From: Muribaculaceae bacterium
GTDB lineage: Bacteria; Bacteroidota; Bacteroidia; Bacteroidales; Muribaculaceae
Reading direction: 5' to 3'
Length of the DNA stretch: 17,488 bases
Assembly (NCBI GenBank): GCA_017619255.1
Contig: JAFZSS010000202.1
Location: forward strand, 1 to 17,488
Made by a program: the position numbers and the translations under genes. Below the pieces are notes generated by a model. It worked only from the letters and a program-made list of their open reading frames with translations. It had not been told where the DNA came from and made no database searches. Positions 1-7,242 of this stretch are shown one piece after another. The stretch's first letter is position 1, and each line of letters opens with the position of its first letter.

Positions 1-699
1 ACCCTGCTGGCTGTAAGCCTGCTTGACATAGTAGTCCACGCACGGATCACAAGCCGTCGGCGGTGACACCGAGAAGTAGTCCACGATGACCAATTTGTCG
101 GGATGGGCACCGTTGGGGCCAAAGATCTTGTCACATTCCTCGATGGCCCAAGTCAGGTGCTGGGCATTCCAACCCTCGTAGTCGAAGTCAGCACCATCAA
201 GGCCCGTCTCGATGACCGTGTCGCACACCCAGCGGGCATAGGCGCGGATGGCCTCCTCGCTGCGGTCGCTCGAGAGGTCATAGAAGCGGCCGTCAATGGT
301 GAAACGGTGGTTGTAGTTCGACGCATCGGCATGGAACACAAAACGGGTGCCCTTTTTGTCGCGCGTCTCAATCATGTCCTGATAGGCGACGGGGTGCGTC
401 TCAGGCGTCGGGATGCCCATCCACAGGTTCACGATGTCGATGCTGTCGGGCAGGCCGATGATGCGTTCGCCCCACGAGGCGGGATCCTTGTAACCGCTGG
501 CGCCCTCGATGGGAGCCCAGTCGGCATAATAGACATAGCAAATCTCGTGACTGCTCGCCTTATACTCGCGCAAGGCCTTGTAATACGCCTCGCTGTACTC
601 CTTCAATGGTTGCAAGTCAATCGCCTCGGGCTCCGTGTCACAAGCACCAAGAAATAGCGCCAGCAATGCTGCAATTGAAATATATCTTGACAATTTCAT
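1..699 (-). CDS. GH18 family endoglycosidase lipoprotein (C-terminus cut by window edge)
   Basis: The reading frame is open from an ATG at 699 to the window edge, so only the first 233 residues are visible. The N-terminus is a lipoprotein signal with lipobox LGAC (Cys20). The acidic stretch just after the cysteine (D21, E23, E25) resembles the surface-export signal of Bacteroidetes lipoproteins. Residues 168-175 read DGADFDYE, a complete DxxDxDxE motif of glycoside hydrolase family 18 with Glu175 as the likely acid/base. It is therefore predicted to be a catalytic enzyme rather than one of the inactive GH18-like glycan-binding lipoproteins. In this family, endo-beta-N-acetylglucosaminidases cut the chitobiose core of N-glycans at the cell surface; chitin-type substrates remain possible. 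It follows susC and susD on the same strand and its first 62 bp overlap the end of the susD frame, so it is very likely cotranscribed and perhaps translationally coupled. Confidence 0.85.
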   Translation of the reverse strand, partial: MKLSRYISIAALLALFLGACDTEPEAIDLQPLKEYSEAYYKALREYKASSHEICYVYYADWAPIEGASGYKDPASWGERIIGLPDSIDIVNLWMGIPTPETHPVAYQDMIETRDKKGTRFVFHADASNYNHRFTIDGRFYDLSSDRSEEAIRAYARWVCDTVIETGLDGADFDYEGWNAQHLTWAIEECDKIFGPNGAHPDKLVIVDYFSVSPPTACDPCVDYYVKQAYSQQG

Positions 700-2326
700 A
701 ATTCCTAACTCCTAACTCTTTCCTGTCCCACCACAGGCGGGTGCCTCCATTGTCCTGACCCCCGCCCAGGGCCTCGCTATCCAGCAACTGAATAGCGGCT
801 TGCACAGCGGCCTCGTTGGTATTGTATTCCTGCACGGGGAAGGGACAGCGACGCACCTGGATATTAGTGTCAATCAAACCCTGGCTGTCGTTGTTTACGA
901 CGGGCAGTAGGCGTGGATAGCCTGTGCGGCGGAATTCCGCCCACCCCTCGCAGCCATCGGGGTACATGGCAATCCACTTCTGGGTGATGATGCGTTCCAG
1001 ATTGGTCTCGAAATCAGCCTCATCATCCCAGGCGATGGTAATATCGCTGGGTGCTGCGATGCCATTCCCGCCGTTTGTACGGTCCACATATCGAGTGGGT
1101 TTCAGCGCTGTGTTGGTCATATAGGCATCCTCGCCGCTCACACTGTTCTCGCTGAAGGAAGCACGGATGCCAGCCTCATAGAAAGACTTGGCTGTGCCAC
1201 CCATATTCCAGCCGCGCAATGCGGCCTCGGCACGCAGGAAGTAACCCTCGGCAGCCGTCATCCACACGATGGGCGTGGTGGCACGATCGATGTTCAGGTT
1301 AGAGACATAGATACCGGCATAGCGCGTAGGATTCATGTTGTGAACACCCAGGCGCACACCATGGTACTTATTGTCGCTGCTGGCGGGAACGAAGTAGGAG
1401 GCCAGACGCGGATCACTGTAGCCATTCATGTAGCAGTCCATCGTCGCGCCCATGCGCACCTCGCCCGCATTGAAGTTGTAGGCGATGTCATAGTTCGGGT
1501 GGAAATAGGTCAGACGCCCGTGCAGCAGCTGGGCGCGGTCGGCCGCCGTCTCGATAAAGCCCACAGAACAAGCCGCCGACTTCTCGGCCTCCTGCTGCGC
1601 CAACGCGGGGTCGGCATAAACCACACGCAGCGCCAGGCGCAAGCGCAAGGTGTTAGCAAACTTCACCCAGCGAGCGACATTACCCTCAAAGACATTATCG
1701 TAGTCGGGCAAGAGCGTCCCGCCCGACTCGGCCAACGGCGTGAGAATATCGATGGCCTCATCCAGTTCCTCAAAAAACTTAGCGTACACTTCCTGCTGGC
1801 GGTCATAGGCCGTGCCCAGCGTACCGCTGCCAAAGTGCAGATAGGGAATCGGGCCGTACATGTCGGTCACACGGTGCAGCGCCTCCACCTTAACGATGGT
1901 AGCGAGCGCGGCGACAGCGGGCTGGCCCATCTCATCCGCAACGCGAGTGACGCGCTGCCATGCGGGCATCACCTCGCTGAAGGCGCGAGTGAACAACTGG
2001 TCATACCAGCCGCTCACAAAGCTGTAGGAGCCATTGTGCACGCCGTTTCTCCAAGTGCCTGTCGGGGCCAAGTAGCCCGAGAAGGCGTCGGCACTCAGGC
2101 CCTGCGCCACCTGATAGTCCGACGAGAGGCAGTTGCCCGACCCGTCGTCAAACAACACGACCCTGGATACCATCTGCGAGAAGAAGGCGCCTACATTCTG
2201 GTAGTCGTTGGCGAGTTCCTCATCGGTGAGTTCATGCTGGTTGGTGTTGATATCATCAAACGACTTGGTGCATCCTGCTGCTATCAGCAGTGCCGCACTC
2301 ATATATAATAGGATTCTTGTCTTCAT
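638..2326 (-). CDS. susD: SusD/RagB-like outer-membrane glycan-binding lipoprotein
   Basis: This 562-residue protein has a lipoprotein signal (MKTR start, lipobox with Cys19, then KSFDDINTN), typical of SusD proteins. It should sit on the cell surface as the lid of the SusC transporter and bind the glycan. Family features include the helical TPR-like core, the region around residues 365-385 with TAAEGYFLRAEAALRGW, and the end GGTRLWWDR. Family members normally stop right after a WWDxK-type end. Here the frame continues for 27 more residues, because the stop-rich 7-nt array at 697-721 has stops in the other two frames only. The extension runs into the GH18 gene out of frame. The extension could be real, a stop-loss mutation, or a one-base sequencing error. 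SusC lies 73 nt upstream in the same operon. The family call is firm; the C-terminal boundary is uncertain. Confidence 0.9.
   Translation of the reverse strand: MKTRILLYMSAALLIAAGCTKSFDDINTNQHELTDEELANDYQNVGAFFSQMVSRVVLFDDGSGNCLSSDYQVAQGLSADAFSGYLAPTGTWRNGVHNGSYSFVSGWYDQLFTRAFSEVMPAWQRVTRVADEMGQPAVAALATIVKVEALHRVTDMYGPIPYLHFGSGTLGTAYDRQQEVYAKFFEELDEAIDILTPLAESGGTLLPDYDNVFEGNVARWVKFANTLRLRLALRVVYADPALAQQEAEKSAACSVGFIETAADRAQLLHGRLTYFHPNYDIAYNFNAGEVRMGATMDCYMNGYSDPRLASYFVPASSDNKYHGVRLGVHNMNPTRYAGIYVSNLNIDRATTPIVWMTAAEGYFLRAEAALRGWNMGGTAKSFYEAGIRASFSENSVSGEDAYMTNTALKPTRYVDRTNGGNGIAAPSDITIAWDDEADFETNLERIITQKWIAMYPDGCEGWAEFRRTGYPRLLPVVNNDSQGLIDTNIQVRRCPFPVQEYNTNEAAVQAAIQLLDSEALGGGQDNGGTRLWWDRKELGVRNYEIVKIYFNCSIAGAISWCL
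697..721 (-). repeat. 7-nt-spaced stop array at the susD/GH18 junction
   Basis: On the minus strand, two copies of the heptamer GAGTTAG lie in tandem and are followed by GAATTATG, which contains the GH18 start codon. TAG begins at 714 and 707, and the third element, at 700, is TAT. Relative to SusD the two TAGs are in the +1 and +2 frames, and the in-frame third position is not a stop, so SusD is not terminated here. Confidence 0.7.
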
Positions 2327-2352
2327 TGCCGCATCAGAATTTAGATAATTTT

Positions 2353-2387
2353 GGCTGCGCCTCAGCCATTGAAGTAAACTTCATGGC
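2353..2387 (-). promoter_or_regulatory. Two overlapping hairpins in the susC-susD gap
   Basis: The 73-nt gap between susC and susD holds two inverted repeats. One pairs GCCATTGAAG (2365-2374) with CTTCATGGC (2379-2387), with one bulged base and a 4-nt loop. The other pairs GGCTG (2353-2357) with CAGCC (2363-2367). They share bases 2365-2367, so the full forms cannot coexist. There is no T-run, so this is not a standard terminator. It could be a partial attenuator or an mRNA end-stabiliser that sets the susC:susD ratio. Confidence 0.5.
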
Positions 2388-2399
2388 GTTCGGCTTGCA

Positions 2400-5300
2400 C
2401 TAAAATTTGAGTTTCACATTAAATCCCATCGACCGCAGGCTAGGCTGCATGAAGTAGTCGATGCCCTGATAATAGGTACCTGTGTTGGAGGTCGCCTCGG
2501 GGTCATAGGGTGCCTTGTTATACAGCATGCACAGGTTGTGGGCCACAAAGGCGACATTCAGGCCCTTGACCCACTTGAGCCAGCGGTGAACCGGCACATC
2601 ATAGCCGATGCTCAACTCAGCCAGACGCAGGTTGGTCGCGCTATAAACATAACGGGAGTCCACCGTGCCGTTGGGATTGCCCACGGTCTGGTAATAACCC
2701 TGGGCGTTAATTTTCTTGCCGTTGATGACCACACCACCGTCGTTACGGGCGTTCTGGGTGGCCTCACTGGCTCCGTAGTAGTCCAGAATGGCCTGGGTCT
2801 CGCTCACGACGATGCCGCCGTTGCGGTAGGCTAACAGCACCGAAGCGGTAATGCCACTGTACGACAAGGTGTTGCCCCACGAGAGGTTGTAGCGTGGCGC
2901 TGCTTGCCCGGCATAGATATAATAGGCATTGTTGTTGGGATTGGCCTCGACGGTCTGGCGCTCGGGGTTGACATAGATGGCGCCGTGCTCGTCGGTCTTG
3001 AGCGTGGAGACATACACATCGCTCAGGGTGCCACCCTCGGTGAGCCTAATCTGGTAGCCCGAGGTGCCGCCCATGTAGAGTTCGTCAAGGTTATACACCT
3101 CGCCGTCGATGGGGTTGCGCCACTCTCTGAGCAGTTCCTTGACCTTGTTGCGGTTGAGCGTCCAGGTCAAATAAGTTTCCCAGGTCACTGGGCCCAGTGG
3201 CTGGGTATAACGCGCAGTGAGTTCGACACCCTCGTTATCCACACGACCGCCATTGACGACGGCACTGGTGTAACCCGACGAGGCGGGCAGCGCGGGAAAG
3301 AAGAACTGATTGCGCGTGCTGGACTGATATAGTGTAGCATTTACTTTCAGGCGGTTGCGGAACATATACAAGTCGAAACCCGCCTCCCACGAGTCAGTGC
3401 GCTCGGGCTTGAGGTCGGTGAGCATACGCGTCGAGGTCTCGGCCAGCCCCGTCGAGGGATTGATGGCGTAGGTCTCACGCGTCAGGAAAGGTTCGTTAGG
3501 TTCGTTACCCACCTGGGAGTAGCCAATGCGGGTCTTGAAGAAATCAAGCCAATCAATTGTAATGTCCGTCTCTTTCAACGCTTCGGTCCATATCCAAGAA
3601 AGACCTGCCGACCAGTAGAAGTAACTCTTCTCGAGTTTGCTCGACCAATCGTTGCGGGCGGTGACATCCAGATAGACCATACTGTGACCGCCCACCTGGG
3701 CAGTGGCATATACGCTCTGCAACTGGGTGCGGTAGCCGCTCTGAACGGGCTTGAAAGTCGAGTTGGAAGTCTCTACATTAGCCAGGGTGAACTTGTTGGC
3801 GGTACCCTTCAAGTGGCCACTGAAGCCCTCAATGCTATTATCACGCTGGTCAAAACTCGTGCCCAGCACACCGCTCAAACTCAAGTGGCCATCGGCAACA
3901 TAAAAGTACTTGTTGAACTTGGCGAAGGCCTCGGCATACAGCTGGCGGTTGCTGACATTGCGCAACCCGTAGTGGCCGTATTTGGAAGCGTAGAGCGTGT
4001 TTGTCGAAGCAAAGAACTTCTCCTCATACTTGTCACTGCTCTTGTCATACTTCACACGGCCCGTGATATCAAGCCACGGGGTGATGCGCCAGTTGAGCGA
4101 AACAGTCGCCTGGTGGCGCTCCTTGTGATTGACAAAGCGCTCGCGCTCGGTTTCCCAATAGGGATTTTCCATCGAGATGTCATAGTTGTAGGGCCAATAC
4201 TGCACGGGGAAGTTACGGCCCGTGTCGTAACGCTCAAAATAGCCCAACTTGGAGAAGTCGTCCCCGGCAGGGAACAGATAGACAGGCACCAGCGGATTGT
4301 GGTATTGGCCCTGACTGATCATATTCTGCTCCTTGACAGCGGTGAGCATGTAGCCCAGGTCAAGCGTCATGCGGTCGTCAAGAAAGTTGGTGGTATTGCG
4401 CACACTCACATTATAACGGTCATAATTGTTGCTGTGGATAATGCCCTGTGCGTTGGTGGCACCGAGTGAGAGATAGGTCTGGTTCTTATCGGTGCCAGCA
4501 CTCAGGCTCACCGAGTTGGCGATGCTGGTGCCCGTCTGAAAGAAGTCGGCGGGGTTGTAACTGCTTGGGGTTGCCAGCCGCTCACCCCAACTGAAGTAAC
4601 TGCCAGTCTCGCTCGGTCCGTACTGGTTCTGGAAGCGCGGCAACACAAAGGGCTTGGAGAACTGGAAACTGCCGTTGTAGGTCACATCTACCCTGCCCGC
4701 GCGCCCGCGCTTGGTGGTGATGATGATGACACCGTTGGCGGCATTGGCACCGTAGAGGGCCGCCGCCGAGGGGCCGGTCAAGGCGCTGATGCTTTCGATG
4801 TCATCGGGGTTGATGTTGCTGGTGGCGTCACCCGTCTGGCCTGCACCAGCAAAGATACCCTCGGGCTGCTCGCTGCTCAGGTTCTGCATGGGGATGCCGT
4901 CAACGACATAGAGCACATTATTGTTGCCGTTGATGGACTTGGCTCCGCGCATCACCACGCGGCTGCTGCCGCCAGCGCCCGCCGCGCTGCTGTTGATGGT
5001 CACACCGGCGACCTTGCCATTGAGTGAGTTGACGAAGTTAGCATCCTGTACGGTCATCAAAGCGTCGCTATTCAGTTGCTGCACATTATAGGACAGCGAC
5101 TTTGCCTCTTTCTTGATACCCAAGGCGGTCACAACGACCTCACTTAAATCATAAGCGGACGCTGGCTCCTCTATGGCAGACGCTGGCTCCTCTATGATGG
5201 TCAAATCACTACCGTCAACACGCACCTCGCGCGTGTTGTAGCCCACACAACTCACCCTGAGGATTGCATCCCGTGGTGCTTTCATCATGAAACGGCCGTC

Positions 5301-5522
5301 GATGTCGGTCGCGATGCCTACATTAGCGCCAATGACTCTCACGCTCGCCCCAATAAGGGGTTCGCCGTTCTCGTCAAGCACCTGTCCCTTCACCACGACC
5401 TGCTCTGTGCTCTCCTGCGCCTGTGGTACTGGGGCAGCCATCGCCACACCACAGCCCGCGGCAAGCGCCAGCAACAAAAGCAAACGCAAGATAACGGGAC
5501 ACTTAAATCTCGTCTTCATCAT
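2400..5522 (-). CDS. susC: SusC/RagA-type TonB-dependent outer-membrane transporter
   Basis: This 1040-residue protein imports oligosaccharides across the outer membrane using TonB energy, paired with SusD. The order is: signal peptide (about 1-30); a carboxypeptidase-regulatory-like beta-sandwich (about 43-110, with GEPLIGASV and GRFMM); a short repeated linker (110-123); a TonB-box-like SEVVVTALGIKK (127-138); the plug, with VDGIPM and the conserved GPSAAALYGANAANGVIIITTK block; and a long beta-barrel ending in Phe (VKLKF), as expected for an outer-membrane barrel. ATG codons at 5522 and 5519 are both possible starts. A promoter lies about 30 nt upstream. The linker carries a 7-residue tandem duplication, and the signal region contains AAGC (Cys24), a weak lipobox. 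It is the first gene of a polysaccharide utilisation operon continuing with susD and GH18. Confidence 0.95.
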   Translation of the reverse strand: MMKTRFKCPVILRLLLLLALAAGCGVAMAAPVPQAQESTEQVVVKGQVLDENGEPLIGASVRVIGANVGIATDIDGRFMMKAPRDAILRVSCVGYNTREVRVDGSDLTIIEEPASAIEEPASAYDLSEVVVTALGIKKEAKSLSYNVQQLNSDALMTVQDANFVNSLNGKVAGVTINSSAAGAGGSSRVVMRGAKSINGNNNVLYVVDGIPMQNLSSEQPEGIFAGAGQTGDATSNINPDDIESISALTGPSAAALYGANAANGVIIITTKRGRAGRVDVTYNGSFQFSKPFVLPRFQNQYGPSETGSYFSWGERLATPSSYNPADFFQTGTSIANSVSLSAGTDKNQTYLSLGATNAQGIIHSNNYDRYNVSVRNTTNFLDDRMTLDLGYMLTAVKEQNMISQGQYHNPLVPVYLFPAGDDFSKLGYFERYDTGRNFPVQYWPYNYDISMENPYWETERERFVNHKERHQATVSLNWRITPWLDITGRVKYDKSSDKYEEKFFASTNTLYASKYGHYGLRNVSNRQLYAEAFAKFNKYFYVADGHLSLSGVLGTSFDQRDNSIEGFSGHLKGTANKFTLANVETSNSTFKPVQSGYRTQLQSVYATAQVGGHSMVYLDVTARNDWSSKLEKSYFYWSAGLSWIWTEALKETDITIDWLDFFKTRIGYSQVGNEPNEPFLTRETYAINPSTGLAETSTRMLTDLKPERTDSWEAGFDLYMFRNRLKVNATLYQSSTRNQFFFPALPASSGYTSAVVNGGRVDNEGVELTARYTQPLGPVTWETYLTWTLNRNKVKELLREWRNPIDGEVYNLDELYMGGTSGYQIRLTEGGTLSDVYVSTLKTDEHGAIYVNPERQTVEANPNNNAYYIYAGQAAPRYNLSWGNTLSYSGITASVLLAYRNGGIVVSETQAILDYYGASEATQNARNDGGVVINGKKINAQGYYQTVGNPNGTVDSRYVYSATNLRLAELSIGYDVPVHRWLKWVKGLNVAFVAHNLCMLYNKAPYDPEATSNTGTYYQGIDYFMQPSLRSMGFNVKLKF
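5158..5196 (-). repeat. 21-bp in-frame tandem repeat inside susC
   Basis: GACGCTGGCTCCTCTATG occurs at 5158-5175 and again at 5179-5196, a period of 21 bp. It encodes IEEPASA twice (residues 110-123) in the hinge between the N-terminal beta-sandwich and the TonB box. Because the period is a multiple of three, gain or loss of copies would lengthen or shorten the linker without breaking the frame. Confidence 0.85.
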
Positions 5523-5550
5523 ATCATTTTATTGATTAGTGTTCTGCTGG

Positions 5551-5581
5551 CAAAGATAGCGCAAGCCGAGCGGAGAACAAA
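5551..5581 (-). promoter_or_regulatory. Bacteroidetes-type promoter for the susC operon
   Basis: On the minus strand TATCTTTG (5558-5551) matches the -7 consensus TAnnTTTG exactly. TTTG (5581-5578) serves as the -33 element with a 19-nt spacer. Transcription would start about 20-25 nt before the susC ATG. The -33 element lies inside repeat copy 1. Confidence 0.75.
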
Positions 5582-5621
5582 ACGAAAAACATAGTTTTTT
5601 GTTTTTTATCCCGAGGCGAAG
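5566..5621. repeat. 55-bp dispersed repeat, copy 1
   Basis: The copy begins CCGAGCGGAGAACAAAACG and ends TATCCCGAGGCGAAG, with an A-rich/T-rich partial inverted repeat in the middle (AACGAAAAAC then GTTTTTTGTTTTTT). It is nearly identical to 5724-5778. Just after it, GGCGAAG and CTTCGCC form a 7-bp hairpin with a 5-nt loop. The susC -33 element falls within this copy. Confidence 0.85.
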
Positions 5622-5669
5622 CCTATCTTCGCCGAAGGCAACATAGCGCAAAATTCCGATTAAGCGAAC

Positions 5670-5700
5670 TCAAAACCAATATTACTAATATGGGTTTTGA
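5670..5700. repeat. Near-perfect 14-bp hairpin between the two repeats
   Basis: TCAAAACCAATATT (5670-5683) pairs with AATATGGGTTTTGA (5687-5700) at 13 of 14 positions around the 3-nt loop ACT. No T-run follows on either strand. It lies almost midway between the two 55-bp repeats. Confidence 0.75.
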
Positions 5701-5723
5701 TGAACGAGAGGAATTTATCAAAC

Positions 5724-5778
5724 CCGAGCGGAGAACAAAACGAAAAGCAAGTTTTTTGTTTTTTATCCCGAGGCGAAG
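5724..5778. repeat. 55-bp dispersed repeat, copy 2
   Basis: It matches copy 1 except for a few bases in the central A/T hairpin (AAAAGCAAG in place of AAAAACATAG). It carries the same TTTG on the minus strand, but no TAnnTTTG lies at the right distance, so it does not form a complete promoter. Confidence 0.85.
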
Positions 5779-5860
5779 TACCAGCAGGGAAAGTCAGTCA
5801 ATTCTTCCCATTCAAACAAATGCACCAGAGCTACCGTCCCTTCTGGCTTATTTTCCATTG

Positions 5861-5900
5861 AAAAAAAATGAGTCGCCTTACCCAACGGGCGACGACTCAT
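5861..5900 (-). terminator. Intrinsic terminator of the 398-aa protein gene
   Basis: ATGAGTCG (5868-5875) pairs with CGACTCAT (5893-5900). Inside, GTCGCC can alternatively pair with GGCGAC. On the minus strand the stem is followed by eight T (5868-5861), the classic form. It separates this gene from the susC operon downstream. Confidence 0.85.
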
Positions 5901-5911
5901 TGAAGTCTTTT

Positions 5912-5943
5912 TAAGTTAAATACTAAATGCTAACAGCTTATCA
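5912..5943 (-). repeat. 7-nt-spaced TAA/TTA array after the 398-aa protein gene
   Basis: On the plus strand TAA begins at 5917, 5924 and 5931, and TTA at 5938, an exact period of seven. On the minus strand, downstream of the gene's TGA, the same bases give TAG/TAA trinucleotides with the same spacing. Confidence 0.6.
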
Positions 5944-7137
5944 CTTGATGACCTTAGCGGTGGTACGGGTACCGTCGCTGTAGGTGGTAACAATGATGTT
6001 CACACCATCAACGGGCTGTGCGCTCTGCTGACCAGCCAGGTTGTAGTAAACCACGCTGCTGACTGTCTTGGCAGCATCCAGCTCATCCACGGCAGTCCAG
6101 TTTTGGATCAACAAATCCACATCCTTGTAGATGTCGTCGAAGGTGAAAGAACCGCGCTCTGTGCCATTGACAAAAACGGTATAGGTCTTGGTGTGATCCA
6201 AGCAATAGAAGTTACCGTCCTCGGCGGGGGTCATCACATTGCCATCCTCATCCTTGAGCTCGAACTCAGTGTCATAACCCTCGATAGAAACACGCACATC
6301 GTTGGTGTAATAAGGAGTGCGGAATGCGGGCAGACGGTGAGTGGGCAACTCATAAGGCATTTGGGGATAATCATTCACCCAGGTCGAGTTGAAGCAGAAA
6401 TTGCTCGAGCGCATCAGGCTGGCAATCTCGGCCTCAGCATCATCGAAGGCCATGTAACGATACTTCATGTTAGCGTCATAGTCGTTGCACATCCACAATG
6501 TGAGGTAGATGTTCTCACCAGTATACCAGAAAGGCATATGGGGGTCATCGGGATTGCCAAAGGGGATATCGACAATTGTACAAGGATTCTCGGCGGTAGC
6601 TTCAAGATCAAAGGTGTTGATAAAACCGGGGAAACCAGGCCATCCCTGATAACCGTGGTAAGTAATGGTATCGGTCAAGAGTTGACCCTGCGGGAAATGG
6701 GACCTGTAACCGTCAAACATATCAAGGTAATCAAGTTCCACCGTGGTGACAGGAATATTGCGACACCATGCCGTAGTCTCCAAGAACACACCCTTAGAGG
6801 TGATTTGGCTGCCCATATCATATCCGTCAAGGCCCAAGCCAATGACCTTAGCATTATTGGGCAAAGTAGCCGTACCCTTCTCGGTGTCACCCTTGGTAAA
6901 GTCCTGAGCGGTCACGAGATACTCAGGTTGAAATTTCATGAAACGACTTACAGCGCCATTATCGCTGACAATGTAATTCTGAATATCCTGATAGACATTC
7001 AAATCAACCGGCAACGCGAACAAGAGCGTGTCGTTAGCGGGCTGTTCAACGCTGACTGCGGTCATCTCGATACCGGCATTGGCAACGCCAAAACATGCAA
7101 GGAACATCGCAAAAGTTGAAAGTAAGGTCTTCTTCAT
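5941..7137 (-). CDS. Secreted protein of unknown function with a sorting-domain-like C-terminus
   Basis: This 398-residue protein starts with a standard signal peptide ending near VANA (about residue 21). The middle part, rich in aromatic residues, Asp and Pro, is not recognised. The last ~50 residues contain SSVVYYNLAGQQ, then a Pro/Gly turn, then GVNIIVTTYSDGT and TTAKVIK. This pattern is typical of C-terminal domains of Bacteroidales secreted proteins and resembles type 9 secretion sorting domains (YNLAGQ...GVYIV...G...KVIK). I infer that it passes to the periplasm by Sec and may then be exported or attached at the surface. It is a single-gene unit with its own promoter and terminator. Many Trp/Tyr residues and 'DNDVRV'-like loops hint at a carbohydrate- or protein-binding surface role, but no enzyme motif is visible. 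Confidence 0.8.
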   Translation of the reverse strand: MKKTLLSTFAMFLACFGVANAGIEMTAVSVEQPANDTLLFALPVDLNVYQDIQNYIVSDNGAVSRFMKFQPEYLVTAQDFTKGDTEKGTATLPNNAKVIGLGLDGYDMGSQITSKGVFLETTAWCRNIPVTTVELDYLDMFDGYRSHFPQGQLLTDTITYHGYQGWPGFPGFINTFDLEATAENPCTIVDIPFGNPDDPHMPFWYTGENIYLTLWMCNDYDANMKYRYMAFDDAEAEIASLMRSSNFCFNSTWVNDYPQMPYELPTHRLPAFRTPYYTNDVRVSIEGYDTEFELKDEDGNVMTPAEDGNFYCLDHTKTYTVFVNGTERGSFTFDDIYKDVDLLIQNWTAVDELDAAKTVSSVVYYNLAGQQSAQPVDGVNIIVTTYSDGTRTTAKVIK

Positions 7138-7188
7138 AGTGCTAAATATTAATTGATTAAATATAGTTTCATCATCTTATAGATGTCG

Positions 7189-7221
7189 CAAAGGTAAACC
7201 TATTTATTTGAAACCGCCAAA
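7189..7221 (-). promoter_or_regulatory. Promoter for the 398-aa secreted protein
   Basis: On the minus strand TACCTTTG (7196-7189) is an exact TAnnTTTG. TTTG (7221-7218) lies 21 nt upstream as the -33 element. The leader would be about 45 nt and ends in a stop-rich AT stretch (TAA, TAA, TAG at 7-8 nt spacing) before the ATG. Confidence 0.75.
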
Positions 7222-7242
7222 CATTTTAATGATATTTATGAA

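Larger units (their letters stand above)
5523..5860. other. Long intergenic region upstream of susC
   Basis: This 338-bp stretch holds no convincing gene. It contains the susC promoter, two copies of a 55-bp repeat and a near-perfect hairpin between them. The remainder (5779-5860) shows only a short weak inverted repeat (CCAGA/TCTGG, about 5823-5845). A 74-codon frame here crosses the repeat and the terminator and is not taken as a gene. Confidence 0.7.

Noticed and set aside
1..699. The GH18 protein as a non-catalytic SGBP-like lipoprotein
   Set aside because: All acidic residues of DxxDxDxE are present, so an active enzyme is the better reading.
1340..2308. A 322-codon plus-strand open frame opposite susD
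   Set aside because: It is antisense to a clear SusD gene, has no family features, and its composition is that of a mirrored high-GC coding frame.
5566..5778. The two 55-bp repeats as a CRISPR fragment
   Set aside because: There are only two copies, too long and with a 102-bp gap that itself contains a hairpin; no cas gene is nearby.
5690..5914. A 74-codon plus-strand frame in the susC upstream region
   Set aside because: It starts inside a hairpin, crosses the 55-bp repeat and ends past the terminator stem; no promoter or homologous features.
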